Origin: Piscinibacter caeni
GTDB taxonomy: Bacteria; Pseudomonadota; Gammaproteobacteria; Burkholderiales; Burkholderiaceae_C
Length of the DNA: 64,000 nt
Direction: 5' to 3'
NCBI GenBank assembly: GCA_003265685.1
Contig: KZ836111.1
Location: 1-64,000, forward strand
In this document: piece by piece, positions 46,806 to 55,658 of the stretch
Layout of the letters: each line of letters starts with the position of its first letter
Position numbering within the stretch: the first letter of the stretch is position 1
Notes under the pieces: generated by a model
Told to the model about the DNA's origin: nothing
The model's input: the letters and a program-made list of their open reading frames with translations, nothing else
The model's database searches: none
Translations under genes and position numbers: made by a program

Positions 46806-46842
46806 GGCCCCGCTCGCCCGAGCGGGGCCTTTTTCTTTTCTT
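46806..46842 (+). terminator. Rho-independent terminator of the symporter operon
   Basis: A perfect 9-bp stem, GGCCCCGCT / AGCGGGGCC, has a 6-nt loop and is followed by TTTTTCTTTTCTT. It lies 22 bp after the symporter stop and separates it from the next gene. Confidence 0.95.
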
Positions 46843-46880
46843 GACGCAGGCCGTGGCTCGCCGACCGGGTCGGCCCTAGC

Positions 46881-48770
46881 ATGCGCGCCATGGCCACCGA
46901 CCCCGTGCCCTCCGCCACGCTGCTCACCGCGCTGCGCGACGAGCTGATGCGCCACGCCCCGTTCGCGCAGATGCCGCCGGCCCAGGTGGAGCGGCTGCTC
47001 GGCGCGGCCCGCGAGGCCTACTACGCGCCCGACGAGATCGTGCTCGGGCCCGAGAGCGGGCCGGTGGACGAGCTGCTCGTGATCCGCAGCGGCCGCGTGA
47101 CCGGGCGGCGCGGCGTGGCCGAGGCCGACGGCGCGCTGCACTACGAGGCCGGTGACCTGTTCCCGGTCGGCGCGGCGCTCGGCGGGCGGGCCGTCACCGC
47201 CACCTACCGCGCCGATGGCGACCTGTTCTGCCTGCTGCTGCCGGCACAGCGCGTGCACGAGGTGGCGGCCGACTGCCCGCCGCTGGCCGAGTTCCTGAAC
47301 AGCCGCGTCGCGCAGCTGCTCGAGCTGTCGCGCCGGGCGCTGCAGGGCGGCGTCGCGGCCCGTGCGCTGGAGCAGCAGTCGCTCGAGGCGCCGCTGGCGG
47401 GCCTGGTGCGCCAGGCCCCGTTCAGCGTGGGGCCGGACACGCCGCTGTCGGAGGCGCTCGGCGCGATGCACGAGCGGCGCATCGGCTCGGTGCTGGTGGC
47501 CGAGGCCGACGGCACGCCGCTGGGCATCCTGACCCGGCACGACGTGCTCGGCCGCGTCACCCTGCCGCAGCGGCCGCTGTCCACGCCGATCCGCGAGGTG
47601 ATGAGCACGCCGCTGCACCTGCTGCGCGGCAGCGACAGCGCGCAGGACGCGGCGCTGCTGATGTCGCGCCACGGCATCCGGCACGTGCCGGTGACCGACG
47701 GCACGCGCCTGCTGGGCATGGTCTCCGAGCGCGACCTGTTCGCGCTGCAGCGCCTGTCGATCCAGCAGACCAGCGGGGCGCTGCAGCGCGCGCCGGACCT
47801 GGCCACGCTGCGCGCGCTGGCCGCCGACATCCGCCAGCTCGCGCGCAACCTGCTCGGCCAGGGCGTGCAGGCGCGCCAGCTGACCGAGCTGATCAGCCGG
47901 CTCAACGACCGGCTGACCGAGCGCCTGGTCGAGCTGACGGCGCGCCGCCTCGGGCTGGACCTGCGGCGTGCCTGCTGGCTCGCCTTCGGCTCGGAGGGGC
48001 GCGGCGAGCAGACCATCGCCACCGACCAGGACAATGGCCTGGTGCTGGCCGACGACACCTCCGCCTCCGAGCGCGCCGCCTGGCTGGCGCTCGGCGACGA
48101 GGTCAACCAGGGCCTGGCCGACTGCGGCTACCCGTTGTGTGCGGGCGGCATCATGGCCGGGCGGCCGGCGTGCTGCCTCGACCAGGCCGAATGGGCCGCG
48201 CGCTTCACCGACTGGATGGAACACGGCGCGCCGGAGGACCTGCTGGCCGCCAGCATCTTCTTCGACCTGCGGCCGCTGGCCGGCGAGGCCGCGCTGGCGG
48301 CGCCGCTGCGCTCGCTGGTCACGCGCGAGGCAGCGCGGCTGCCGCGTTTCCAGCACCAGCTGGCGCTCAACGCGCTGGCCCGCCGGCCGCCGCTGAACTG
48401 GCGCGGTGCGCTGGAGGGCCGCAAGCTCGACGGCCGCGAGTGCATCGACCTGAAGCTGCAGGGCAGCGCGATCTTCGTCGACGCGGCGCGCCTGTACGCG
48501 CTGGCGCACGGCATCGAGGCGACCGGCACGCGGGCGCGGCTGGACGCCGCGGCGCAGGCGCTCGGCATCCCGGCCCACGAGGGCGAGGCCTGGGCCGAGG
48601 CCTTCGAGATCCTGCAGACGCTGCGGCTGCGCGTGCAGCTGGCCGACGCCGCGGCGACCAACCTGGTGGCGCTGGAGTCGCTCAACGACATCGACCGGCG
48701 CATGCTGAAGGAGGCCCTGCGCGTGGCCCGGCAGCTGCAGCAGCGCCTGGTGCTGGACTACGCGCGGTGA
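46881..48770 (+). CDS. cNMP-binding / CBS / DUF294 nucleotidyltransferase-like regulator
   Basis: A 629-residue four-domain protein. Residues about 20-140 look like a cyclic-nucleotide-binding (Crp-type) barrel; residues 165-290 are two CBS domains (GSVLVAEADGTPLGILTRHD, VPVTDGTRLLGMVSERDL). They are followed by the DUF294 nucleotidyltransferase fold (AFGSEGRGEQTIATDQDNGL, with the Gly-Ser and Asp-x-Asp motifs) and the DUF294 C-terminal region. Such proteins are often next to acetate symporters and are proposed to regulate uptake or carbon flux by nucleotide-dependent modification, but the activity is unproven. The stop overlaps the exonuclease start (GTGA). Confidence 0.88.
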   Translation: MRAMATDPVPSATLLTALRDELMRHAPFAQMPPAQVERLLGAAREAYYAPDEIVLGPESGPVDELLVIRSGRVTGRRGVAEADGALHYEAGDLFPVGAALGGRAVTATYRADGDLFCLLLPAQRVHEVAADCPPLAEFLNSRVAQLLELSRRALQGGVAARALEQQSLEAPLAGLVRQAPFSVGPDTPLSEALGAMHERRIGSVLVAEADGTPLGILTRHDVLGRVTLPQRPLSTPIREVMSTPLHLLRGSDSAQDAALLMSRHGIRHVPVTDGTRLLGMVSERDLFALQRLSIQQTSGALQRAPDLATLRALAADIRQLARNLLGQGVQARQLTELISRLNDRLTERLVELTARRLGLDLRRACWLAFGSEGRGEQTIATDQDNGLVLADDTSASERAAWLALGDEVNQGLADCGYPLCAGGIMAGRPACCLDQAEWAARFTDWMEHGAPEDLLAASIFFDLRPLAGEAALAAPLRSLVTREAARLPRFQHQLALNALARRPPLNWRGALEGRKLDGRECIDLKLQGSAIFVDAARLYALAHGIEATGTRARLDAAAQALGIPAHEGEAWAEAFEILQTLRLRVQLADAAATNLVALESLNDIDRRMLKEALRVARQLQQRLVLDYAR

Positions 48771-49396
48771 GCTGGTGGACGCGCCCGGCGCCGCCCGACG
48801 CCCGGCGCTGGGTGGTGCTGGACGTGGAGGCGAGCGGGCTGGACCCGCGGCGCGACCGCCTGCTGGCCATCGGTGCCGTGGCCGTCTGCCCGGCCGCCGA
48901 GGCACCGCGCATCCTGCTGGCGGACAGCCTCGAGGTGGTGCTGCGCCAGCCCGAGGCCCCGGCCGACAAGGCCAACGTGCTGGTGCACGGCGTCGGCGTG
49001 GGCGCCCAGCGCGCCGGCATGGCACCGGCGCAGGCGCTGGAGGCCTTCGAGCGCTGGGTCGGCAGCGCGCCGGTGCTGGCCTATCACGCCGGCTACGACC
49101 GCACGCTGATCGACCGTGCGATGCGTGCCACGCTCGGCCGCCGCCTGGCGCGCCCCTGGCTGGACCTGGCGGCGCTGCTGGCGCTACTGCACCCGCAGCA
49201 GGGCGAGCGGGCGCTGGATGACTGGCTGGCGCACTACGGCCTGCGCTGCGCGGCACGCCACCGCGCGGCGGCCGACGCGCTGGTCACGGCCGAACTGCTG
49301 CTGCGCCTGTGGCCCGTACTGCGCGCCCGGCGCCTGGGCACCGACTGGGCCGCGCTGGCGCAGGCCGCGGGGGCGCTGCGCTGGCTCAGAGTCTGA
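48767..49396 (+). CDS. DnaQ-like DEDDh 3'-5' exonuclease
   Basis: A 209-residue exonuclease. ExoI is VVLDVEASGLDP (Asp, Glu), ExoII is AYHAGYDRTLID, and ExoIII is ARHRAAADALVTAELLLRLW with the catalytic His. The GTG start overlaps the preceding stop (GTGA), so it is coupled to the cNMP/CBS/DUF294 protein. The same exonuclease commonly accompanies this module. Its last codons run into the outer stem of the structured repeat at 49389. Confidence 0.88.
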   Translation: MSWWTRPAPPDARRWVVLDVEASGLDPRRDRLLAIGAVAVCPAAEAPRILLADSLEVVLRQPEAPADKANVLVHGVGVGAQRAGMAPAQALEAFERWVGSAPVLAYHAGYDRTLIDRAMRATLGRRLARPWLDLAALLALLHPQQGERALDDWLAHYGLRCAARHRAAADALVTAELLLRLWPVLRARRLGTDWAALAQAAGALRWLRV

Positions 49397-49655
49397 GAGG
49401 CATTCCAACGCACCCGCGCCGGGGTGGCCAAGGGCCCTGGGCAAGGCGCGGCACGCCGCCCAGACTGGCCGTCTGGGCCAGTGACGCAACGCGGCCCAGG
49501 GCCCTTGGATACCCCGGCCCTTCGGGTTGTCCCCGGGATCGCGCCCACTCGTCGTTGCAAATGCTCGACGTGTCACCCGACACGTCTGCGCTTTGCGCCT
49601 CGTTTGGGCGCGATCCCGGGGGCAACGCGGGTGCGTTGGAATGCCTCTCAGACTC
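49389..49655. repeat. Structured palindromic intergenic element, copy A (267 bp)
   Basis: Left arm 49389-49418 is a perfect 30-bp inverted repeat of 49626-49655. Inside is a 207-bp core with two branched helices. P2 pairs 49419-49442 with 49494-49517 and has an inner hairpin CCCAGAC/GTCTGGG at 49459-49477. P3 pairs 49531-49547 with 49605-49621 (17 bp) and ends in GACGTGTC/GACACGTC at 49567-49586. The arms include the stop codon regions of the two convergent genes on either side. The core is about 96% identical to copy B at 55690-55896 (8 differences over the same length, counted by eye), but the arms are unrelated in sequence. No open reading frame or transposase is present. Confidence 0.85.
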
Positions 49656-50133
49656 AGGTCTTGAGGAAACGCGCCGCGAAGCTGGCCGCCGCGCCGCCGC
49701 CGCGGGCGTTGGCGATGTACTGAACGGCTCGCTCGAGCGCCACGCGCAGCTGGTCCGCATCGGCGGCACGCTCCATGCGCAGCGCCAGCGATTCGGCTTC
49801 CGGGCCGAGCAGGTCGTTCAGGGCACGCACCGCGTCGCGGCGCGCCGTGGCCAGCTCCACCGCCGACATGCCGGGCGGCTCGGCCGGCGGGGCTTCGTCG
49901 AGCTCGGCCGGCTTGGACGAGCGCCCGGGCTTGCCGGCCACCGCGGCGATCAGCTCCGCCTCGAGCAGCGCGCGCAGCGTCTCGTCGGCGTTCTGGATCA
50001 GGCGCGCCAGCTCTTCCTCGTCGCGCTTGCCGTCGACCAGGATGAGCGCCGAACGCAGGCGCGGCGAGAGCCGGCGTTCGCGCGTGGCGATCTCGTGCAG
50101 GCCCAGTGGCGTCTTGGCGTAGATGATGGACAT
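49654..50133 (-). CDS. Hypothetical protein (159 aa)
   Basis: A 159-residue soluble, Ala/Glu/Arg-rich protein (MSIIYAKTPLGLHEIATRER at the start, AVQYIANARGGGAAASFAAR near the end). It has a predicted helical N-terminal domain, a Pro/Glu-rich linker (ELDEAPPAEPPGMSA) and a second helical domain. No known catalytic motif. The gene is convergent with the exonuclease; its stop overlaps the right arm of repeat copy A. I do not recognise the family. Confidence 0.75.
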   Translation of the reverse strand: MSIIYAKTPLGLHEIATRERRLSPRLRSALILVDGKRDEEELARLIQNADETLRALLEAELIAAVAGKPGRSSKPAELDEAPPAEPPGMSAVELATARRDAVRALNDLLGPEAESLALRMERAADADQLRVALERAVQYIANARGGGAAASFAARFLKT

Positions 50134-50251
50134 GAGGTCGGTCGAAGCGCGCGAAGCTTACTGCGATCCGACCCTCGTGCGCACAAGAAGAAACATCCAT
50201 GGCGACCGGTGTCAAAAAGCACCGAAATCGGCCACCCCGCGCGAACCAGGG

Positions 50252-50632
50252 CTAAAGGTCGATCGTCCAGCGGTGGCCGCAGTGGCGGCAACGCACCGCC
50301 AGCCGGGTGCCCTCGGCCTGCTCGTCGAGCAGGTCCCACTTGGCGTAGCTGTCGCAGCTGCCGCACACCGCCTGGTCGGCCACGTACTCGGCGTGGTTCA
50401 GCAGGTAGAGGTAGCGCCGCAGCGAGACCACCCCGATCACCGCACTGGCCGCCGCGGCCAGCAGCACCTCGAGCTGGTCGCGCACCGGCAGCCGCGCGGT
50501 GTAGACCTCGGCGCTGGCCAGCAGCCCGACCGCGGCGAGCAGCAGCAGCACGAGATTCGCGTGGCTGCTGAGCAGCTCGCGTTCGTACCACTTGCGGAAC
50601 CCGAGCCTGCGGATTTTTCCGGCGGCGCCCAC
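50252..50632 (-). CDS. Small membrane protein with zinc-ribbon C-terminus
   Basis: A 126-residue protein with two transmembrane segments in the first 75 residues (LVLLLLAAVGLLASAEVYTA, VLLAAAASAVIGVVSL). The C-terminal zinc-ribbon-like pair is CGSC...CRHCG (VCGSCDSYAKWDLL, VRCRHCGHRWTIDL). Function unknown; a metal- or redox-linked membrane role is possible. It precedes the 159-residue gene on the same strand with a 118-bp gap. Confidence 0.8.
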   Translation of the reverse strand: MGAAGKIRRLGFRKWYERELLSSHANLVLLLLAAVGLLASAEVYTARLPVRDQLEVLLAAAASAVIGVVSLRRYLYLLNHAEYVADQAVCGSCDSYAKWDLLDEQAEGTRLAVRCRHCGHRWTIDL

Positions 50633-50666
50633 CTGCGGCCTCCGTTACTGCTGGTGCGCAGCCATG

Positions 50667-51578
50667 CTAGCGCAGGAAGGCCTCCAGGCGCTCGGCCAGG
50701 GCCTCGGGCTGGTCGTGGTGCAGCATGTGCCCGGCCGGCGAGAGCGTGCAGCGCTCGACCCGGGCCACCACCGCCAGGCGCTCCTCGAACTCGGCACGCG
50801 GGTAGCGGTGGCCCCACCACTTGGCCACGTCGGTGCGGTCGCCCTCGACCCACAGGAGTGGCGCGGCGATGCGCTTCCAGCAGGCCAGCACCTCCTCGAC
50901 CCGGTAGAGCACCGGGTTGATGCGCTTGTGGGCCGGGTCGGCGCGCAGCGCAAAGCCGCCGCCGGGCAGCGGCGCCGCCCAGTGCGTGGCCAGCCAGGCG
51001 GCCTTGTCCGCGGCCAGCAGCGGGTTGGTCTCGCGCAGCCGGGCCGCCACGGCCGCGAGGTCGTCGTAGGGTTTCAGGCGCGCCGGCTCGCGCAGCTGGT
51101 CGAGCCACTTCTCGTACTGTCGCGGGGCCAGCTCGCTGGGCATGCGCGGCATGCCGAAGCCCTCCAGGTTGACCAGCCGGCGCACCCGCGGCGCTCGCAC
51201 GCCGGCGTACAGCATCGCGACGTTGCCGCCCATGCTGTGTCCGAGCAGGTCGACCGCGCGGCCGGCCAGGCCGAGCTCGGCGCAGTCGAGCAGGGCGTCG
51301 AGGTCGGCCAGGTAGTCGGGGAACCAGTAGCTGTCGCCGCCGCCCGGGTCGGACTGGCCGAAGCCGCGCCAGTCGAAGGCGATCACGTGGCGCTGCGCCT
51401 CGAAGGCATCGACGACGAACTGGAACGACGCGCCCACGTCCATCCAGCCGTGCGCCATCACCAGCGGCACGTGCCCGGGCGCGGGTTCGCCCCACTCCAG
51501 CACATGGTGGCGCAGCCCGCGCAGGGTGACGAAGCGGGAACGCGCGGCGCGGCGCGGCTGGTAGACGCTCGGGTTCAT
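50667..51578 (-). CDS. Alpha/beta-hydrolase
   Basis: A 303-residue alpha/beta-fold hydrolase. The oxyanion-type HGWMDVGASFQ and the nucleophile elbow DLLGHSMGGNVAMLYAG (Ser within GHSMGG) are clear; an Asp/His pair probably lies in VEGDRTDVAKWW and SPAGHMLHHDQ. The ATG at 51578 is used because an upstream extension (to 51620) is low complexity. It is divergent from the GNAT gene (41 bp between starts). Esterase, lactonase or epoxide hydrolase activity is possible. Confidence 0.88.
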   Translation of the reverse strand: MNPSVYQPRRAARSRFVTLRGLRHHVLEWGEPAPGHVPLVMAHGWMDVGASFQFVVDAFEAQRHVIAFDWRGFGQSDPGGGDSYWFPDYLADLDALLDCAELGLAGRAVDLLGHSMGGNVAMLYAGVRAPRVRRLVNLEGFGMPRMPSELAPRQYEKWLDQLREPARLKPYDDLAAVAARLRETNPLLAADKAAWLATHWAAPLPGGGFALRADPAHKRINPVLYRVEEVLACWKRIAAPLLWVEGDRTDVAKWWGHRYPRAEFEERLAVVARVERCTLSPAGHMLHHDQPEALAERLEAFLR

Positions 51579-51618
51579 GCCCGGCACTGTACGGCGGCGG
51601 CGCCGGCAGAATCGCCGC

Positions 51619-52107
51619 ATGGACGACTACACGATCCGCCCCGCCGAACCGCGCGACATGGAGGCCGTGGTCGGCCTGATCGCCGAGCTGGCCGAGTTCG
51701 AGCAGCTCACCCACCTGCTGCAGGTCACGCCGCAGACGCTGCACCCGCACCTGTTCGGCCCGCGCCCGGTGGCCGAGGCGCTGGTGGCCGAGCCGGCGGC
51801 CGGCGGCGCGCCGGTCGGCTTCGCGCTCTTCTTCACCAACTTCTCCACCTTCCTGGCCCGGCCCGGCCTCTACCTGGAAGACCTGTACGTGCAGCCCGCC
51901 CACCGCGGCAGCGGCCTCGGCCGCGCGCTGCTCGAGCGCCTGGGCCGCGTGGCGGTGGAACGCGGCTGCGGCCGCTTCGAGTGGAGCGTGCTCGACTGGA
52001 ACGAGAACGCGATCTCGTTCTACGAGAAGATGGGCGCCAGCGTGCTGCCCGACTGGCGCATCTGCCGCGTGACGGGCGACGCGCTGCAGCGTTTTGCGCA
52101 ACCATGA
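51619..52107 (+). CDS. GNAT-family N-acetyltransferase
   Basis: A 162-residue GNAT protein. The acetyl-CoA site is VQPAHRGSGLGRALLERL (R/Q-x-x-G-x-G/A), with YLEDLYVQP before it and SFYEKMGASV after it. The family length is normal. Its TGA overlaps the acyl-CoA synthetase start (ATGA), so the two are translationally linked. Confidence 0.92.
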   Translation: MDDYTIRPAEPRDMEAVVGLIAELAEFEQLTHLLQVTPQTLHPHLFGPRPVAEALVAEPAAGGAPVGFALFFTNFSTFLARPGLYLEDLYVQPAHRGSGLGRALLERLGRVAVERGCGRFEWSVLDWNENAISFYEKMGASVLPDWRICRVTGDALQRFAQP

Positions 52108-53792
52108 GCCACGACCTGCTGCATGGCACGTTCCGCTGGCAGGTGCCGGCGGACTTCAACATCGCCGAAGCGTGCTGCGGGCGCTGGGCGCGCGACACGC
52201 CGCAGGCGGTGGCGATCCGCTGGGAGCACGAGGACGGCCGTCGTGCGCTGTTCACCTACGCCGACCTTCAGGCCGCGGCGAACCGCCTGTCGCACGCGCT
52301 GCACCGGCTCGGCGTGCGGCGCGGCGACCGCGTCGCCGTCGTGATGCCGCAGCGCTTCGAGACTGCGGTGGCCGACCTCGCCGTGTGGCAGCTCGGCGCG
52401 GTGGCGATGCCGCTGTCGATGCTGTTCGGGCCGGAGGCGCTCGAGTACCGCCTCAACCATGCCGAGGCCGCGGTGGCGATCGTCGACGAGAGCGCGATCG
52501 CCAACCTGCGCGCCGCGCGGGCGCAGTGCCCGGGCCTCGTGCACGTGGTCGCGGTGGGCGGGGCTGCCGGGCACGGCGACCACGACTGGGACACGCTGCT
52601 CGCACGCGAGCGCCCGCAGTTCGACGCCGAGGCGACACGCGCCGACGAGGCCGCCGTGCTGATCTACACCAGCGGCACCACCGGCCCGCCCAAGGGCGCG
52701 CTGATCCCGCACCGCGCGCTGATCGGCAACCTGTCCGGCTTCGTCTGCAGCCAGAACTGGTTCCCGCAGCCGGGCGATGTGTTCTGGAGCCCGGCCGACT
52801 GGGCCTGGACCGGCGGGTTGATGGACGCGCTGCTGCCCACGCTGTACTTCGGCCGCGAGATCGTCGCGTACCAGGGCCGCTTCCAGCCCGAGCGCGCCTT
52901 CGAGCTGATCGAGCGGCACCGCGTCACCAACACCTTCCTGTTCCCGACCGCGCTGAAGGCGATGATGAAGGCCGTGCCGGCGCCGCGCGAGCGCTACGAC
53001 CTGCCGCTGCGCGCCATCATGAGCGCGGGCGAGGCGGTCGGCGACGCGGTGTTCGCCTGGTGCCGCGACGCGCTCGGCGTGACGGTCAACGAGATGTTCG
53101 GCCAGACCGAGATCAACTACGTGGTGGGCAACTGCGGTGAGTACCGCGATGCGCGCGGCCGCGCTCACCCCGGTTGGCCGGCGCGCCCGGGCAGCATGGG
53201 CCGCGCCTACCCGGGCCACCGCGTCGCGGTGATCGACGACGAGGGCAACGAATGCCCGCGCGGCACGCCCGGCGACGTGGCGGTGCACCGGCGCGACATC
53301 CACGGCGACCCCGACCCGGTGTTCTTCCTCGGCTACTGGAAGAACGAGGCGGCCACGCGCGCCAAGTTCAGCGGCGACCCGGCCGATTCCTGGTGCCGCA
53401 CCGGCGACACCGCGGTGATGGACGCGGACGGCTGGCTCTGGTACCAGGGCCGCAGCGACGACGTGTTCAAGGCCGCCGGCTACCGCATCGGCCCGAGCGA
53501 GGTGGAGAACTGCCTGGTCAAGCACCCGGCCGTGGCCAACGCCGCGGTGGTGCCCAAGCCGGACCGCGAGCGCGGCGCGGTGGTCAAGGCCTACGTGGTG
53601 CTCGCCCCCGGCGTGGCGGCGAGCGAGCAACTCGTCGCGCAGCTGCAGCAGCATGTGCGCGGCAAGCTGGCGCCGTACGAGTACCCGAAGGAGATCGAGT
53701 TCATCGACGCGCTGCCGATGACCACCACCGGCAAGGTGCAGCGCCGCGTGCTGCGGCTGCGCGAGGAAGAGCGCGCGGCCCGAGGAGATTGA
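52104..53792 (+). CDS. AMP-forming acyl-CoA synthetase
   Basis: A 562-residue ANL-superfamily enzyme. The P-loop is LIYTSGTTGPPKGAL, the adenine-binding motif is EMFGQTEINYVVGNC, and the A8 hinge region is YQGRSDDVFKAAGYRIGPSE. The catalytic lysine near the C-terminus is in TTTGKVQRRVLR. It activates a carboxylic acid to an acyl-CoA; the chain length or ring cannot be read. It is followed 1 bp later by a questin-oxidase-like gene, and follows a GNAT, in one plus-strand operon. Confidence 0.92.
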   Translation: MSHDLLHGTFRWQVPADFNIAEACCGRWARDTPQAVAIRWEHEDGRRALFTYADLQAAANRLSHALHRLGVRRGDRVAVVMPQRFETAVADLAVWQLGAVAMPLSMLFGPEALEYRLNHAEAAVAIVDESAIANLRAARAQCPGLVHVVAVGGAAGHGDHDWDTLLARERPQFDAEATRADEAAVLIYTSGTTGPPKGALIPHRALIGNLSGFVCSQNWFPQPGDVFWSPADWAWTGGLMDALLPTLYFGREIVAYQGRFQPERAFELIERHRVTNTFLFPTALKAMMKAVPAPRERYDLPLRAIMSAGEAVGDAVFAWCRDALGVTVNEMFGQTEINYVVGNCGEYRDARGRAHPGWPARPGSMGRAYPGHRVAVIDDEGNECPRGTPGDVAVHRRDIHGDPDPVFFLGYWKNEAATRAKFSGDPADSWCRTGDTAVMDADGWLWYQGRSDDVFKAAGYRIGPSEVENCLVKHPAVANAAVVPKPDRERGAVVKAYVVLAPGVAASEQLVAQLQQHVRGKLAPYEYPKEIEFIDALPMTTTGKVQRRVLRLREEERAARGD

Positions 53793-53793
53793 G

Positions 53794-54744
53794 ATGAGCG
53801 AGGCCGTGCTGCGCGAACTGCTGACCACCGGGCTGCGCTACGCGCCCGAGTACACCGGCGCGCTGAGCAACCACCTGCCGATGGCCCTCGTCGCGCTGCA
53901 CCGGCTCGGCGCGGACGGCGAGCGGCTGCGGGTGTTCTTCGACGACTACACGCGCCGCCTCTCGCTGGTCGGCCGGCAGGGCGCCGGGCAGGGCTTCGCC
54001 GAACTGCAGGACGGCTTCGCCGCGCGGCTGGGGGCCGAGGGCACCGAGGCCTGCCTGCACGCCGTGTTGCCCGGCCTGATGGAAGGTGTCGGCGCGGCCG
54101 CCTTCCACGGCCTGATCCGCACGGCCTACGCCCTGGACGCCGGCCACGCCGGCGAACTCGCCGCCGGCCTCTCCTACTGGACGCAGCGCCACCTGCCGCT
54201 GCCCGCGCCCGAGCCGGCCGTGCCGCCGCAGCGCGATCCGGCGCCGTGGCTGCAGGCGCTGAACGCCGAGATCGTCGTGCGCATCGAGGGCGGGCTGATC
54301 TTCGAGCGCATGCGCGAGGCGGCGCGCCAGGTCGGCTTCGAGCGCCATGCGAATGCGCTGGAGATCGACGCCGGCACGCTCCAGCGCCTGGCCGAGTTTG
54401 CCGCGGGGCGCTACGCCGCGACGCGCGACTTCACCGTGCTGCACCTCGTGACCAGCGCGCATGCCATGCGCCTGCTGCTGCCGCGCCTGCCCGACGATGC
54501 GGCGCGCCGCGCCGCGCTGCGGGCCTATGCGCGTGCCTATGCGGCCGGGGTCGTGGCCAGCGGCGTGGTGCTGGACGCCACCGAACCGCACGATGCCGGG
54601 CTGTCGTGGGCCGAGCTCGAGGAGCGCGCGCGCCGCTCGTCCGACGACCATGTCATCAAGCTCGTGTACAGCGCGCGCGAGGAAGCGCGTGCCTACGGCG
54701 GCGACGCGCACCGCCGCGCCGCACAGCGCGCGGTGCAGGGCTAA
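53794..54744 (+). CDS. Questin-oxidase-like (DUF4243) family protein
   Basis: A 316-residue protein resembling the DUF4243/questin oxidase family: N-terminal LRYAPEYTGALSNHLPMALV and FFDDYTRRL, then HGLIRTAYALDAGHAGELAA in the middle. Fungal questin oxidase opens an anthraquinone ring, but the bacterial homologues are undefined, so only the family is claimed. It starts 1 bp after the acyl-CoA synthetase and ends in a 4-bp convergent overlap with the hydrolase gene. Confidence 0.8.
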   Translation: MSEAVLRELLTTGLRYAPEYTGALSNHLPMALVALHRLGADGERLRVFFDDYTRRLSLVGRQGAGQGFAELQDGFAARLGAEGTEACLHAVLPGLMEGVGAAAFHGLIRTAYALDAGHAGELAAGLSYWTQRHLPLPAPEPAVPPQRDPAPWLQALNAEIVVRIEGGLIFERMREAARQVGFERHANALEIDAGTLQRLAEFAAGRYAATRDFTVLHLVTSAHAMRLLLPRLPDDAARRAALRAYARAYAAGVVASGVVLDATEPHDAGLSWAELEERARRSSDDHVIKLVYSAREEARAYGGDAHRRAAQRAVQG

Positions 54745-55637
54745 CGCGGCTTCAGCCGGGTGTCGAAGAACTCGAAGCTGCGGTTCACCGAATCGGCGGT
54801 CGCCGCCTTGTCGTAGCGGTAGACGACTGCGTGGCCGAGGAAGTCGGTCTTGCTGAGCCCGTCGAGCGAACTGCAGTCCCAGCAGTGCGTGACCGTGGCG
54901 TACTCGTGCCAGTCGACCGGACGGCCCTGGTCCTTCAGGCGCTGCAGCCGCGTGCTGCACTCGCTGGCCGGTGCCTCCGTGTCCTGGCCCGCCAGCAGCA
55001 CGAGCAGGGGCGAGCGCAGGTCAGGGCGCACGAACTCCGCATCGCGCCCGCTGGCGGTGGCGCGGGCAGGCAGGAAGCACAGCGGGTAGAAGGCGACCAC
55101 GGCCGCCGGACCGGCACCGCCGGCGAGCGACTCCGCGACCCCCTGGCCGTCGCTCAGCAGGCCCACGGTGCCGCCCCACGAGAAGCCCAGCACGCCGATG
55201 CGCTGCGGGTCCACGAACGGCAGCCCGGCCAGGTGGGCGACGGCCTGCAGCGCGTCCTTCGCGCCGCGCGGGAAGTTGACCGCCGCGTTGTCGCGCGACG
55301 GCACGCACACCGACTTGATCCGGCGCTGGCTGAACGCGTCCAGCACCAGCGCGACATAACCGCGGGCCTGCGCCTCGCGGGCCCAGCCGTTGATCTCGGC
55401 ACGGATGCCGCCGCAGCTGTGCACGATCACCAGCGCCGGAAACGGGCCGCTGCCGGCCGGCCGGTAGAGCGCCATGCCGGCGTCGTCCGCCGGCGCCGCG
55501 GCGCTGGCCTCGGCCGGAAAGCGCAGGTCGGGGGCGCGACCGGCCAGGGTGCGCAGCATCTCGGCCTCGCCCTGGGCCCGGGCGACCGTCGACGCGAGGG
55601 CGGCCAGCAGGCAGAACGTCGCGGCGACAGGTCCCAT
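54741..55637 (-). CDS. Secreted dienelactone-hydrolase-family protein
   Basis: A 298-residue protein with a signal peptide (ATFCLLAALASTVARA) and a DLH-type alpha/beta hydrolase domain. The motif around the nucleophile is IGVLGFSWGGTVGLL, and HSCGG near the N-terminal strand is typical. His and Asp candidates are in YATVTHCWD and LAGQDTEA. It precedes repeat copy B on the plus-strand side and ends in a TAG that overlaps the upstream operon's TAA. Confidence 0.85.
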   Translation of the reverse strand: MGPVAATFCLLAALASTVARAQGEAEMLRTLAGRAPDLRFPAEASAAAPADDAGMALYRPAGSGPFPALVIVHSCGGIRAEINGWAREAQARGYVALVLDAFSQRRIKSVCVPSRDNAAVNFPRGAKDALQAVAHLAGLPFVDPQRIGVLGFSWGGTVGLLSDGQGVAESLAGGAGPAAVVAFYPLCFLPARATASGRDAEFVRPDLRSPLLVLLAGQDTEAPASECSTRLQRLKDQGRPVDWHEYATVTHCWDCSSLDGLSKTDFLGHAVVYRYDKAATADSVNRSFEFFDTRLKPR

Positions 55638-55658
55638 GGCAGCTCCTCGCCCGGCCTC

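Noticed and set aside
49419..49625. Repeat core as a protein-coding gene or an insertion sequence
   Set aside because: The frames across it give only short arginine/proline-rich peptides, and neither copy contains a transposase or direct target duplications.
49389..49655. Repeat as a simple Rho-independent terminator
   Set aside because: The stems are far longer than normal terminators, no T-run follows either arm, and the conserved 207-bp core has its own branched structure.
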